A stretch of DNA of 58,994 nucleotides from Pseudomonas nabeulensis (GCF_004682045.1 NZ_QUZT01000043.1:1-58994), one strand, 5' to 3'; numbered from the stretch's first letter, positions 24,734-33,943 are shown. Numbers and translations are program-made. Notes: generated by a model not told the origin, from the letters alone.

Positions 24734-26053
24734 TTATTGCAGTTGCAGAGTCGAGTTGAACTGGCTGATCGCATCCACCACATGCCGTGAGCCTTCCTGA
24801 ATCTCCAGGATCACCTGCCCGGCCTCATTCGCCAATTCAACACCCAACCCCGTGCGGCTCAAGCTTGATTGCATGCTCGACACCGCGCTCAGCGAGAGGT
24901 CGTGGTTCTTGCGCACCACGTCCACAATCTCCACCGTCGCCTGGCTGGTCCTGGCCGCAAGGCTGCGCACTTCATCGGCCACCACCGCAAACCCACGCCC
25001 GTGCTCGCCGGCGCGTGCCGCTTCAATCGCAGCGTTGAGGGCCAGCATATTGGTTTGTTCGGCAATGCTGCGGATGGTCTGCACGATGGCACCGATAATG
25101 TCCGACTGTTTGTTTACCGCGTCGATGCTCTGCGCCGCCTGGTTCAGGTCGTGGGAAATTTCTTCGATGATGTGTACGGTCTGCTGCACCACCTCCGAGC
25201 CCTTGCGTGCGCAGGCGTCATTTTGTACCGAGGTGGCGTGGGCCGAATCGGCGGCGTTACGCAGGGTGGTGACTTGGTCAGTGATGTCGCTGGCGAACTT
25301 CACCACTTTGTACAGGCGCCCGTTGGTGTCGAAGATCGGGTTGTAGGAGGCTTCCAGGAACAGCGTCTTGCCGTATTTGTTTTTGCGCTCAAAACGGTGC
25401 GAGTGGTACTCGCCGCGATTGAGCGATGCCCAGAATGCCTTGTATGCCGGCGACTCCACCTCGTTGCGGTGGCAGAACATGCTGTGGTGCTGGCCGATGA
25501 TTTCTTCGCGCGAGTACTGCACAGTGCGCAGGAAGTTGTCGTTGGCGCTGAGAATCTGGCCTTGAGGCGTAAACTCGATCACCGCCATGGAGCGGCCAAT
25601 GGCGTCGATCAGGCTCTGGTTTTCATGTTCATGGTGCACACGCGCGGAAATATCCGACGCTACCTTGATCACGCTTTGCACCTGCTTGTCGCTGTCCAGC
25701 ACCGGCATATAACTGGCTTCGAGCCACACTTCCTGACCGCGTTTGTTCAGACGCATGAATGTGCCACTGATGGCCTCGCCCCGAGCCAGATCGCGCCAGA
25801 GCTTGGCGTAATCGTCGGTTTTGGCATAGGCCTCATCGCAGAAGATCCGGTGATGTTTGCCACGGATCTCCTCGGCGCTGTAGCCCATGGTTTTGCAAAA
25901 GTTCTCGTTGGCGTCGAGGATCACGCCGTTGCGGTCAAACTCGATCATTGCCATGGAGCGGCTGATGGCGGCGAGTTTGGCGTTGGCTTCGGTGAGAGCA
26001 CAGGAGAAACGTTCGATTTCCAGCAGGTCGGATTTGTGATGGCGGTTGAACAT
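24734..26053 (-). CDS. PAS-PAS soluble methyl-accepting protein, BdlA-like
   Basis: Cytoplasmic chemoreceptor-type protein of 439 residues. Seen: no membrane segment; PAS domain 1 at about 18-128 (SMAMIEFDRNGVILDANENF; GYSAEEIRGKHHRIF), PAS domain 2 at about 140-250 (SMAVIEFTPQGQILSANDNF; YSREEIIGQHHSMF), and a short signalling domain at about 300-410 with the conserved hairpin AEQTNMLALNAAIEAARAGE. This architecture is that of P. aeruginosa BdlA, which governs biofilm dispersal through c-di-GMP. Each PAS carries a C-terminal PAC part (EASYMPVLD, EASYNPIFD). ATG 26053 puts PAS1 near the N terminus. Calling it bdlA itself would need a phylogeny. Confidence 0.85.
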   Translation of the reverse strand: MFNRHHKSDLLEIERFSCALTEANAKLAAISRSMAMIEFDRNGVILDANENFCKTMGYSAEEIRGKHHRIFCDEAYAKTDDYAKLWRDLARGEAISGTFMRLNKRGQEVWLEASYMPVLDSDKQVQSVIKVASDISARVHHEHENQSLIDAIGRSMAVIEFTPQGQILSANDNFLRTVQYSREEIIGQHHSMFCHRNEVESPAYKAFWASLNRGEYHSHRFERKNKYGKTLFLEASYNPIFDTNGRLYKVVKFASDITDQVTTLRNAADSAHATSVQNDACARKGSEVVQQTVHIIEEISHDLNQAAQSIDAVNKQSDIIGAIVQTIRSIAEQTNMLALNAAIEAARAGEHGRGFAVVADEVRSLAARTSQATVEIVDVVRKNHDLSLSAVSSMQSSLSRTGLGVELANEAGQVILEIQEGSRHVVDAISQFNSTLQLQ

Positions 26054-26171
26054 GGTCGGATCACCCTGGACGGTTCTGGGTGAGCATAGACAGGGCTTGA
26101 CGCTATGCAAGGCCACTAGTCAGCCATTACCGCGGCTACAATAGCCGTCCTCACCTCTCACTGGCTTGAAC

Positions 26172-26600
26172 ATGCTGATCGAATTACTGGCAGAGCCGTT
26201 ATGGCCGCTGCTGAACAAGTTTTACCGCAGCCACAACTCGTCGATGAAGGCGCTCAAGGGCGGGCATTTATGGGTGGCGCGCGAGGGCGAGATCGTGGCC
26301 GGGCTGTGCCTCACACCGGTTGTTGGTGGGCAATGGTTGACCGGGGTGTTTGTGGACCCGGCTTATCGCGGCCAGGGGCTGGCGGCGCAATTGGTGCTTG
26401 AGGCAGTGGCGGCGAGTGAAGGGACGGTGTGGTTGCTGTGCCACCCGGACCTGGAAGGGTTGTATCAACGCATGGGGTTTACCCAGGACACGGTATTGCC
26501 TCAGTCCCTCAGCGAACGGCTGGTGCGCTACAAGCGCAACAAGCCCATGATCGCCATGGGCTTAGATCGTTTGGTGAGGTCGACCTCGGATAATGTGTGA
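26172..26600 (+). CDS. GNAT family N-acetyltransferase
   Basis: GNAT-fold protein of 142 residues. Seen: the core GGQWLTGVFVDPAYRGQGLA with the acetyl-CoA loop (RGQGLAAQL) at about 65-73 and the C-terminal HPDLEGLYQRMGFTQDT. Substrate unknown. ATG 26172 is preferred; a TTG six bases upstream is also in frame. It stands alone between the divergent BdlA-like gene and the methyltransferase-like gene. Confidence 0.85.
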   Translation: MLIELLAEPLWPLLNKFYRSHNSSMKALKGGHLWVAREGEIVAGLCLTPVVGGQWLTGVFVDPAYRGQGLAAQLVLEAVAASEGTVWLLCHPDLEGLYQRMGFTQDTVLPQSLSERLVRYKRNKPMIAMGLDRLVRSTSDNV

Positions 26601-26659
26601 TCGGCCCGTGGGGAGCCCGTGCTAGCCTCGGTGGCACAGTGGCCCTTTAAAGGATGATC

Positions 26660-27478
26660 ATGAAAACGACGCTTGCAGCTCTTTCCCTTACCGCCCTTCT
26701 TGTTCCCACATTCAGCCAGGCCAGCGACGCGCCGATCAGCGCCAAGCAGTATGAGAGCGTACTTGCCGGCAGTTGGCGCGACCCGGCCAACAGCGCCCGC
26801 GATGGCTATCGTCATCCCCAGCAGACCTTGGCGTTCTTTGACCTGGGTGCCAAACAGACGGTGATCGAAATCACCCCGGGTGGCGGTTGGTACAGCGAAG
26901 TGCTGGCGCCCCTGCTCAAGGATCACGGGCATTACATCGCCGCCGTGCAGGCTGCGAGCAGCAGTGCCTATGCGAAGACGTCCGAAGAAAACCTGAAGAA
27001 GAAGTTCGCGGCGGACCCAGCGCGTTATGGCAACGCCGAGGTGGTCGAGTTCGATCCCAAGGCGCCGGTGTTTGGCAAACCCGCTTCGGCGGATGCCGTA
27101 TTCACGTTTCGCAATGTGCATAACTGGGTCGCAGCGGATACCGCACCGGCTACGTTCAAAGCCTTCTACAACGTGCTGAAACCGGGTGGCGTGCTGGGTG
27201 TGGAAGATCACCGGGCCAAGGATGGGGCGGACCTTGAGGCGATCAAGGACACGGGTTACCTGACCACCGCCCAGGTGGTGAAGTTGGCGACGGATGCGGG
27301 GTTCAAGCTGGCGGGCGAGAGTGAAGTCAATGCCAACCCCAAGGACACCAAGGATTATCCGGCGGGCGTGTGGACGTTGCCGCCGACGCTGAAGTTGGGG
27401 GAGCAGGATAAAGCGAAGTATGTGGCGATTGGGGAGTCGGATCGGATGACGGTGCGGTTCATCAAACCTGGCAAATAG
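26660..27478 (+). CDS. exported methyltransferase-like protein
   Basis: Protein of 272 residues with a Sec signal peptide (KTTLAALSLTALLVPTFSQA, cleavage near 21). The mature part has a class I methyltransferase core: VIEITPGGGWYSEVLAPLL (SAM motif I) at about 72, FRNVHNWVAA and NVLKPGGVLGVEDHRA. A periplasmic location is unusual for a SAM-dependent enzyme, because SAM is cytoplasmic; such predicted secreted methyltransferases are nevertheless conserved in proteobacteria. Function unknown. ATG 26660 is preferred to ATG 26654 because AAAGGA lies six bases ahead. Confidence 0.85.
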   Translation: MKTTLAALSLTALLVPTFSQASDAPISAKQYESVLAGSWRDPANSARDGYRHPQQTLAFFDLGAKQTVIEITPGGGWYSEVLAPLLKDHGHYIAAVQAASSSAYAKTSEENLKKKFAADPARYGNAEVVEFDPKAPVFGKPASADAVFTFRNVHNWVAADTAPATFKAFYNVLKPGGVLGVEDHRAKDGADLEAIKDTGYLTTAQVVKLATDAGFKLAGESEVNANPKDTKDYPAGVWTLPPTLKLGEQDKAKYVAIGESDRMTVRFIKPGK

Positions 27479-27498
27479 TTAAAGCCGATCGCGGACTC

Positions 27499-27607
27499 AA
27501 TGTGGGAGGGGCGGTGCGACGATTCGACTTGCCCCCGATAGCGGTGTATCAGCTACAGATGTACTGGCTGACACACCGCTATCGGGGGCAAGCCCCCTCC
27601 CACATTT
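27499..27607. repeat. REP pair with an enlarged left arm
   Basis: The left arm reads tgtgggagggg, then 16 bases at 27512-27527 (cggtgcgacgattcga) in place of one G, then cttgcccccgat; the right arm is standard. It lies between the convergent methyltransferase-like and def genes. Confidence 0.85.
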
Positions 27608-27628
27608 TGACCTCATTAGGTCTGAAGG

Positions 27629-28168
27629 TTAGTCGTCGGCTGTGGGGTCCATGTCGGGGAACATCACTTCGATAAACCCGAACTTGGTGAAGTCGGTAAT
27701 CCGCGACGGGTACAACCGGCCGATCAGGTGGTCGCACTCATGCTGCACCACCCGCGCATGGAATCCGTCGGCAATCCGCACAATCGGCTCGCCCTTCGGA
27801 TCAAAGCCCTCATAACGAATCTGCTGGTAACGGTCCACTGCCCCGCGCAATCCCGGCACGGACAGGCAGCCTTCGTAGCCTTCTTCCAATACCGGACTCA
27901 GCGGCGTGATCAGCGGGTTGATCAGGATGGTTTGTGGCACCGGCGGCGCATCAGGGTAGCGCTCGCTGGCCTCGAAACCAAAGATCACCAACTGCAAATC
28001 CACACCAACCTGCGGTGCGGCGAGGCCCACGCCGCCTACGTGTTCCATGGTCTGGAACATGTCATCGATCAGTTGCCACAGCTCGGGGCTGTCGAACATC
28101 TCGGGCGGCACCGGTGGCGCGATGCGCAGCAGGCGCTCGTCGCCCATTTTCAGGATTTCTCGGATCAT
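27629..28168 (-). CDS. def: peptide deformylase
   Basis: Metalloenzyme of 179 residues that removes the formyl group from nascent protein N termini. All three signature motifs are visible: GVGLAAPQV at about 46-54, EGCLSVPG at about 97-104 and the metal-binding QHECDHL at about 140-146. The length is typical of the secondary, type I-like deformylase of pseudomonads, which differs from the def-fmt gene near the origin. ATG 28168 begins four bases after the stop of yihY, so the two genes are probably co-transcribed. Confidence 0.93.
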   Translation of the reverse strand: MIREILKMGDERLLRIAPPVPPEMFDSPELWQLIDDMFQTMEHVGGVGLAAPQVGVDLQLVIFGFEASERYPDAPPVPQTILINPLITPLSPVLEEGYEGCLSVPGLRGAVDRYQQIRYEGFDPKGEPIVRIADGFHARVVQHECDHLIGRLYPSRITDFTKFGFIEVMFPDMDPTADD

Positions 28169-28171
28169 CGA

Positions 28172-29122
28172 TCAGACTTCATCGGTAGTGGGCTTGGAAT
28201 GGTCTCGGCCTAGGCCGGAGACGTGCTGTTTTTCGTCTGTGTCAGTGTGTTCATCGAAATCCTTTTCCCCTGGGTCCTTGCCTTCGGCCGACATGTGTTC
28301 GATCACGGCATTCATCTCCGCACCCAGCAGCAATACGGCGGCAGAAATATAGAAGTACAGAAGCAGGACAATGATCGCACCGATACTGCCATACATGGCG
28401 TTGTAGTCGGCGAACGTCTTGACGTAGTAGCCAAAGCCGAGGGACGCGACGATCCACACCACCACCGCCAGCACCGAGCCTGGGGTGATAAAGCGGAATT
28501 TCTGCTGCACGTCGGGCATCACGTAGTACATGAGGGCCACGGCGAACATCAGCAAGATCACGATCAACGGCCAGCGCAGGATGGTCCACAGGGTGACCAC
28601 GAATTCCTGCATGCCGATCTGCCCGGCCAGCCATTCCATCACTTGCGGGCCAAGTACCATCAGGGCGGCGGCGGCCAGCAACATGCCAGCGATGCCGACG
28701 GTGTAGAAGATCGACAGCGGGAAGCGCTTCCAGATCGGCCGGCCTTCCACCACGTCGTACGCGGCGTTCATCGCGCTCATCATCAGGCGTACACCGGCCG
28801 ACGCCGTCCACAGGGCGATTACGATACCCACCGAAAGCAGGCCACCCTTGGATTGCTGTAACTGGTCAATCACCGGGTTGACCTGCTCCAGGGCCTGGGG
28901 CGGCAACACCAGTTCGGACTGCAAGCGCAGCCAGGTGAAGAAGTCTGGCAGGTGCAGGAAGCCAATCAGGGCAATGAGGAACAGCAAGAAGGGAAACAGT
29001 GAGAACAGCATCTGGTAGGCCAGTGCCGAGGCGTAGGTGGGCATCTCGTCATCGACGAATTCCTTGACGGTGCGCACCAGCACTTGGTGCAGCTTCAGGC
29101 CTTCTAATACCGGAAAAATCAT
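28172..29122 (-). CDS. YihY/virulence factor BrkB family membrane protein
   Basis: Inner-membrane protein of 316 residues. Seen: six hydrophobic helices and the family opening DDEMPTYASALAYQMLFSLF, then WTASAGVRLMMSAMNAAYD, and YYVKTFADYNAMYGSIGAII. A charged cytoplasmic tail of about 35 residues follows (KDPGEKDFDEHTDTDEK). It was once called ribonuclease BN by mistake; real function unknown. ATG 29122 has AGGAG ahead. It precedes def by a few bases. Confidence 0.9.
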   Translation of the reverse strand: MIFPVLEGLKLHQVLVRTVKEFVDDEMPTYASALAYQMLFSLFPFLLFLIALIGFLHLPDFFTWLRLQSELVLPPQALEQVNPVIDQLQQSKGGLLSVGIVIALWTASAGVRLMMSAMNAAYDVVEGRPIWKRFPLSIFYTVGIAGMLLAAAALMVLGPQVMEWLAGQIGMQEFVVTLWTILRWPLIVILLMFAVALMYYVMPDVQQKFRFITPGSVLAVVVWIVASLGFGYYVKTFADYNAMYGSIGAIIVLLLYFYISAAVLLLGAEMNAVIEHMSAEGKDPGEKDFDEHTDTDEKQHVSGLGRDHSKPTTDEV

Positions 29123-29244
29123 AGCGTCTCCTTTCGCCGCAAAAAGGTCAGGTTCAGGGGCGACTCAGGGGCCGTTTTCTACATCAAGGTAGCCTATTTG
29201 GCGACCTTGAAACAATTTCGAAACTTTAATCACGGTATGTGACA

Positions 29245-29271
29245 TAAAAACGGCCATCCGTGGATGGCCGT
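29245..29271 (-). terminator. Rho-independent terminator of csbD
   Basis: On the minus strand ACGGCCATCC-ac-GGATGGCCGT (10-bp stem, two-base loop) is followed by TTTTT, 21 bp after the csbD stop. Confidence 0.85.
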
Positions 29272-29292
29272 CTGGACTGCTGGAAAGCGGCC

Positions 29293-29478
29293 TTATTTGG
29301 TCGCTTTCTTTACCGCATCCTTGGTATCGCCAATGGCTTTTTCGACCTGCCCTTTCTTTTCCTGCACCACGCCTTCGGCGCGCAGTTTGTCGTTGCCGGT
29401 GACTTTGCCGATACCTTGCTTGATGTTGCCGACGGCTTCGTCTTTCAAACCTTTTGCCTTATCCGCTGTGCTGCCCAT
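29293..29478 (-). CDS. CsbD family stress protein
   Basis: Small hydrophilic protein of 61 residues. Seen: the CsbD pattern (KAKGLKDEAVGNIKQGIGKV, TGNDKLRAEGVVQEKKGQVE). In other bacteria the family responds to general stress; its biochemical role is not known. ATG 29478, with GGAGA nine bases ahead, gives the usual N terminus; an upstream start in frame would add seven residues. It is monocistronic, ending in a clear terminator. Confidence 0.9.
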   Translation of the reverse strand: MGSTADKAKGLKDEAVGNIKQGIGKVTGNDKLRAEGVVQEKKGQVEKAIGDTKDAVKKATK

Positions 29479-29677
29479 GGTATTTCTCCAGAAGAACAAT
29501 CAAGGGTTTTGGTCATTACCTAGAGATTGACCCGAGGCCGTTCGGCAGAGTTTCAATTATTTCGTGTAGGCATTTCATCGCCGCTCGCAGGTTTGGCTTT
29601 ATGTTTTGCGGCCAACCCACGAGAATGCCCGGCACATTCAGGCTATAACGCTGAATAACAGATCCCGTAGGAAGGTT

Positions 29678-30055
29678 ATGAAACTTAATAAAGCACAGGC
29701 CATCGCCCGCAGAAACACCGAACTGGGCGGTGCCGTACTCGGCGTCAACAACTGCCACTTCACCGACCTGGACCGCAAGCGCAACATCTGGTGGTTCGAC
29801 CTGCCGGTGGGCCGGATTGCCGTGGGCCAGTACGAGTGGATCCACCTGTTGATGCACAACGCCGAGACCGACCAGTTGCTGCACCTGAAGGTGCCAACCG
29901 CGTTCCTGCGCGAGCACATCGAAGGGTTGGTGGTGCGTAATGCGGGCAAGCGCAAGCCGGAGATCACGCTGGAGTTGAGTGCGGATAAGGATTCGTTCTT
30001 GAAGGATGTGCGCCCGGCGGGTGCAAACGTGAGCTTTGCGCATTTCGCCCTGTAG
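29678..30055 (+). CDS. conserved protein of unknown function
   Basis: Protein of 125 residues that I do not assign to a family. It has no signal peptide or membrane segment. The first part is basic (KLNKAQAIARRNTELGGAVL), the middle has an aromatic WWFDLPVGRIAVGQYEWIHL block, and the end is mixed; it looks like a compact alpha/beta cytoplasmic protein. ATG 29678 is set by GGAAGG five bases upstream. It is isolated: csbD diverges and fadD1 converges, with a REP pair at its 3' end. Confidence 0.75.
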   Translation: MKLNKAQAIARRNTELGGAVLGVNNCHFTDLDRKRNIWWFDLPVGRIAVGQYEWIHLLMHNAETDQLLHLKVPTAFLREHIEGLVVRNAGKRKPEITLELSADKDSFLKDVRPAGANVSFAHFAL

Positions 30056-30069
30056 GAACGCGGTCAAAA

Positions 30070-30163
30070 CTGTGGGAGGGGGCTTGCCCCCGATAGCTGA
30101 GTGTCAATCACTGTATCTGGTAACTGACACACCGCCATCGGGGGCAAGCCCCCTCCCACATTT
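30070..30163. repeat. REP pair at the fadD1 3' end
   Basis: TGTGGGAG-type inverted arms with inner gtgtcaatcac/taactgacac, between the convergent unknown gene and fadD1. Confidence 0.9.
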
Positions 30164-30171
30164 GGATTGGG

Positions 30172-31863
30172 TTATTTTTTGAGACCGAGTTTCTTCAGCT
30201 CTTCATCCCGCAACTCACGCCGCAGGATCTTGCCCACGTTGGTGGTCGGCAACGCATCGCGAAATTCCACGGCCTTGGGCACTTTGTAGCCGGTGACGTT
30301 GGCGCGCATATGCTCCATCACCTGGTCCTTGGTCAGGGTCGCGCCCGGCTTGACCACGATAAACAGCTTGATGTGTTCCCCGGACTTTTCGTCCGGCACA
30401 CCGATGGCCGCGCATTGCAGCACGCCCGGCAGGCCCGCCAGCACGTCTTCCAGCTCGTTGGGGTACACGTTGAAGCCCGAGACCAGGATCATGTCCTTCT
30501 TGCGGTCGACAATGCGCATGTAGCCGTCTGGCTGGATGATCGCGATGTCACCGGTCTTGAGCCAGCCTTCGCTGTCGAGCATTTCGTCGGTGGCGTCCTG
30601 GCGCTGCCAGTAGCCTTTCATCACCTGTGGGCCCTTCACGCACAGCTCGCCGGTTTCACCCAGCGCCAGTTCGGTGCCGTCATCGGCAATCACCTTGCAC
30701 GCGGTAGACGGCACCGGAATGCCAATGGTGCCGATCTGGATATGCTGGATCGGGTTCACCGTGGCCACCGGGCTGGTCTCGGTCATGCCGTAGCCTTCGC
30801 AGATGCCACAACCGGTCACGGCCTTCCAACGTTCGGCCGCCGCCAACTGCAGGGCCATGCCGCCCGACAGGGTGACTTTAAGCGCGGAGAAGTCCAGCTT
30901 GCGGAACGCCTCGTTGTTGCACAGCGCCACGAACAAGGTGTTCAGGCCGACAAAGCCGCTGAATTTCCACTTGGACAGTTCCTTGACCATCGCCGGCAGG
31001 TCGCGCGGGTTGCTGATCAGGATGTTGTGGTTGCCGATCAGCATCATCGCCATGCAATGAAAGGTGAACGCATAGATGTGGTACAGCGGCAGCGGCGTGA
31101 TCAGGATCTCGCAGCCTTCGTTGAGGTTGGAACCCATCAGCGCCTTGCATTGCAGCATGTTGGCGACGAGGTTACGGTGGGTGAGCATCGCGCCCTTGGC
31201 CACGCCGGTGGTGCCGCCGGTGTATTGCAGCACGGCCACATCGCCGCTGACCGGGTTGGCGTCGCTGACCGGTTGGCCGTGCCCCTTGGCCAGCACGTCG
31301 TTGAACTTGATCGCGTTGGGCAGGTGATACGCCGGGACCATCTTCTTCACGTACTTGATGACGCTGTTGATCAGCAGGCGCTTGAGCGGCGGCAACAGGT
31401 CGGCGACTTCGGTGACGATCACGTGCTTGACGCCGGTCTTGGGCACGACCTTTTCCGCCAGGTGCGCCATGTTGGCCAGGCAGACCAGGGCCTTGGCACC
31501 GGAGTCGTTGAATTGGTGTTCCATTTCCCGCGCGGTATACAGCGGGTTGGTGTTGACCACGATCAGCCCGGCACGGATAGCGCCGAACACCGCGACCGGG
31601 TATTGCAGGACGTTGGGCAGTTGCACGGCAATGCGGTCGCCGGGCTTCAAGTCGGTGTGCTGTTGCAGGTAGGCGGCGAAGGCGCCGGACAGTTCGTACA
31701 GCTCACCGTAGGTGATGGTCTTGCCCAGGTTGCTGAAAGCCGGTTTGTTGGCGAAGCGCTGGCAGGACTGTTTCAGTACCGCCTGAATATTTGGATACTC
31801 GTCTGGATTGATCTCTGGAGCAATCCCGGCGGGGTACTTATCCTTCCAAAAGTCTTCGTTCAT
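30172..31863 (-). CDS. fadD1: long-chain fatty acid-CoA ligase FadD1
   Basis: Acyl-CoA synthetase of 563 residues; it activates imported fatty acids at the inner membrane for beta-oxidation. Seen: ATP/AMP signature YTGGTTGVAKGAMLTHRNL at about 214-232, GYGMTETSPV, the fatty-acid signature region GYWQRQDATDEMLDSEGWLK at about 432, KTGD and DRKKDMILVSG. The N terminus (FWKDKYPAGIAPEINPDEYP) resembles P. aeruginosa FadD1. It lies 390 bp downstream of fadD2 in the same orientation, with a REP pair and a palindrome in the gap, so each copy may be expressed separately. Confidence 0.92.
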   Translation of the reverse strand: MNEDFWKDKYPAGIAPEINPDEYPNIQAVLKQSCQRFANKPAFSNLGKTITYGELYELSGAFAAYLQQHTDLKPGDRIAVQLPNVLQYPVAVFGAIRAGLIVVNTNPLYTAREMEHQFNDSGAKALVCLANMAHLAEKVVPKTGVKHVIVTEVADLLPPLKRLLINSVIKYVKKMVPAYHLPNAIKFNDVLAKGHGQPVSDANPVSGDVAVLQYTGGTTGVAKGAMLTHRNLVANMLQCKALMGSNLNEGCEILITPLPLYHIYAFTFHCMAMMLIGNHNILISNPRDLPAMVKELSKWKFSGFVGLNTLFVALCNNEAFRKLDFSALKVTLSGGMALQLAAAERWKAVTGCGICEGYGMTETSPVATVNPIQHIQIGTIGIPVPSTACKVIADDGTELALGETGELCVKGPQVMKGYWQRQDATDEMLDSEGWLKTGDIAIIQPDGYMRIVDRKKDMILVSGFNVYPNELEDVLAGLPGVLQCAAIGVPDEKSGEHIKLFIVVKPGATLTKDQVMEHMRANVTGYKVPKAVEFRDALPTTNVGKILRRELRDEELKKLGLKK

Positions 31864-31904
31864 GGAAGCCCACTCCTCAGCGACGTCAGCGACGCGAATT
31901 CATC

Positions 31905-31921
31905 ATCGCATTTGATGCGAT
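31905..31921. promoter_or_regulatory. palindrome upstream of fadD1
   Basis: ATCGCATTTGATGCGAT: 7-bp arms around TTG, 42 bp before the fadD1 ATG, in AT-richer sequence. It is a plausible operator of unknown regulator; it does not match the PsrA pattern (CAAAC...GTTTG). Confidence 0.45.
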
Positions 31922-32144
31922 TATTATTGGTGTGTGTTTTTTAGGTGAATCTGGCGCTTTCAAGCAGGCCGAGACGTCACAAAGCGCGCCGAGAGTAGCA
32001 GCTTTGCCAAGGGCCGCCTAGAGCCAAAAGCGGGCCCCGCAGTCATAAACGCGACTGTCCTACAATATTTGGTCACACTTGAAAACAGGCTTAAATCCCC
32101 CCCTAAAAGGCTCTGGAATGGGATTTTCAGGATAATAGGGTCCA

Positions 32145-32239
32145 AATGTGGGAGGGGGCTTGCCCCCGATTGCGGTATCCCAGTCGATACATCTGGTGAC
32201 TGTTCCACCGCCATCAGGAGCAAGCCCCCTCCCACATTT
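32145..32239. repeat. REP pair between fadD2 and fadD1
   Basis: Inverted arms lie in the same-strand gap; the right arm is slightly diverged (gccatcaggagcaagccccc). It may separate the two mRNAs. Apart from the palindrome at 31905 I saw nothing else in 31864-32254. Confidence 0.88.
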
Positions 32240-32254
32240 TGACCCTGTTTCACA

Positions 32255-33943
32255 TCAAGCTATGTCGCGTAGCTCACGCCGCAAGATCTTACCCACCGGC
32301 GTCATCGGCAACGATTCGCGCAACACAATATGCTTGGGCACCTTGTACCCCGTGAAGTTGGTCTTGCAGTACGCCTTCAACTCCTCAAGGCTCACGCCTT
32401 CGGAACGCGCCACCACGAACAGCTTCACCGCCTCCCCCGTGCGCTCGTCCGGCACACCGATCACCGCGCAATTGGCCACCGCCGGGTGGGCCATGACGAC
32501 GTCTTCGATTTCGTTGGGGTACACGTTGAAGCCCGACACGATAATCAGATCTTTCTTACGGTCGACGATGCGGATAAACCCATCCTCATCGATCACCGCA
32601 ATGTCACCGGTCTTGAGCCAGCCTTCGGCGTCCAGGGTCTCGGCGGTCGCGACCGGCTGTTGCCAGTAACCCTTCATCACCTGCGGGCCCTTGATGCACA
32701 ACTCGCCCCGCTCACCCAGAGGCAGTTCGACGCCGTGGTCGTCAATCACCTTCATCGCCGTACCCGGCACCGGAATGCCCACGGTGCCCAGCCGCGATTT
32801 ATTGCCGTAAGGGTTGGTGCTGGCGACCGGCGAAGTCTCCGTCAGGCCATAACCCTCGCCAATCGCACAGCCGGTGATTTGCTCCCAACGTTCGGCGGTG
32901 GCCTTGATCAGGGCAGTGCCACCAGAATTGGTGAGCTTGAGATGAGAAAAATCCAGGGTCTTGAACTGCGGATGATCCATCAACGCCACAAACAATGTGT
33001 TGAGCCCCAGCAGCCCGGTAAACCGCCACTTTTTCAGCTCCTTGATAAAACCACCGATGTCCCGCGGGTTGGTGATCAACACGTTGTGGTTGCCGGACAC
33101 CATCATGCACATGCAATTGGCGGTGAATGCATAGATGTGGTACAGCGGCAGCGGCGCGATCATCACCTCCTGCCCTTCCTTGATCAGCGGGTGGCCGTCC
33201 TCACCGGTCTGGGACATGCAGGCGCGCACCTGCTGCATGTTCGCCACCAGGTTGCCGTGGGTGAGCATCGCGCCCTTGGCCAGGCCGGTGGTGCCGCCGG
33301 TGTATTGCAACACCGCGATATCGTCCAGGCTCACCGGATGGCGAGTGATACCCTGGCCCGCGCCCATGTGCAGTGCGCGTTTAAACGAGACGGCCCGTGG
33401 CAGGTGGTAGGCCGGGACCATTTTCTTGACCTTGTCGACCACCGTGTTGACCAGCCAACCTTTGGCGGCGGGCATGAAGTCGCCCATCTTGGCTTCGATC
33501 AGGTAGTCAATCTCGGTGTCGCTGCACACTTCCTGCACCCGCGAACCGAACAGGTTCAGATAAACCAACGCGCGCACGCCGGCATCCTTGAACTGATGGC
33601 GCATCTCACGCGGGGTGTACAGCGGGTTGGTATTGACCACGATCAGCCCGGCGCGCAGGGCGCCGAACACAGCAATCGGGTAATGCAGCACGTTGGGCAT
33701 CTGCACGGCGATACGGTCGCCGGGCTTGAGGTCGGTGTGCTGCTGCAAGTAACCGGCGAACGCCGCGCTTTGGCGTTCAAGCTCGGCATAGGTCAGGGTG
33801 ATGCCCATGTTGCTGAAGGCAGGACGGTCGGCAAAAGCCTTGCAGGAACGCTCGAAAACTTCGATCACCGATTTGTAGGCAGAAAGGTCGATGTCATTGG
33901 GTACGCCCGCTGCGCGTTTGTCATTCCAGAAATCAGGTTGCAT
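32255..33943 (-). CDS. fadD2: long-chain fatty acid-CoA ligase FadD2
   Basis: Second acyl-CoA synthetase, 562 residues and clearly a paralogue of FadD1. Seen: YTGGTTGLAKGAMLTHGNLV at about 212-231, GYGLTETSPVAST, GYWQQPVATAETLDAEGWLK, KTGD and DRKKDLIIVSG. The N terminus (QPDFWNDKRAAGVPNDIDLS) is of the FadD2 type. In P. aeruginosa FadD1 prefers long and FadD2 shorter chains; that is family knowledge, not visible here. Its start diverges from the hydrolase gene at 34142. Confidence 0.92.
   Translation of the reverse strand: MQPDFWNDKRAAGVPNDIDLSAYKSVIEVFERSCKAFADRPAFSNMGITLTYAELERQSAAFAGYLQQHTDLKPGDRIAVQMPNVLHYPIAVFGALRAGLIVVNTNPLYTPREMRHQFKDAGVRALVYLNLFGSRVQEVCSDTEIDYLIEAKMGDFMPAAKGWLVNTVVDKVKKMVPAYHLPRAVSFKRALHMGAGQGITRHPVSLDDIAVLQYTGGTTGLAKGAMLTHGNLVANMQQVRACMSQTGEDGHPLIKEGQEVMIAPLPLYHIYAFTANCMCMMVSGNHNVLITNPRDIGGFIKELKKWRFTGLLGLNTLFVALMDHPQFKTLDFSHLKLTNSGGTALIKATAERWEQITGCAIGEGYGLTETSPVASTNPYGNKSRLGTVGIPVPGTAMKVIDDHGVELPLGERGELCIKGPQVMKGYWQQPVATAETLDAEGWLKTGDIAVIDEDGFIRIVDRKKDLIIVSGFNVYPNEIEDVVMAHPAVANCAVIGVPDERTGEAVKLFVVARSEGVSLEELKAYCKTNFTGYKVPKHIVLRESLPMTPVGKILRRELRDIA

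Noticed and set aside
32799..33116. Frames inside the fadD genes on either strand
   Set aside because: They are out-of-frame shadows with no family-like sequence.
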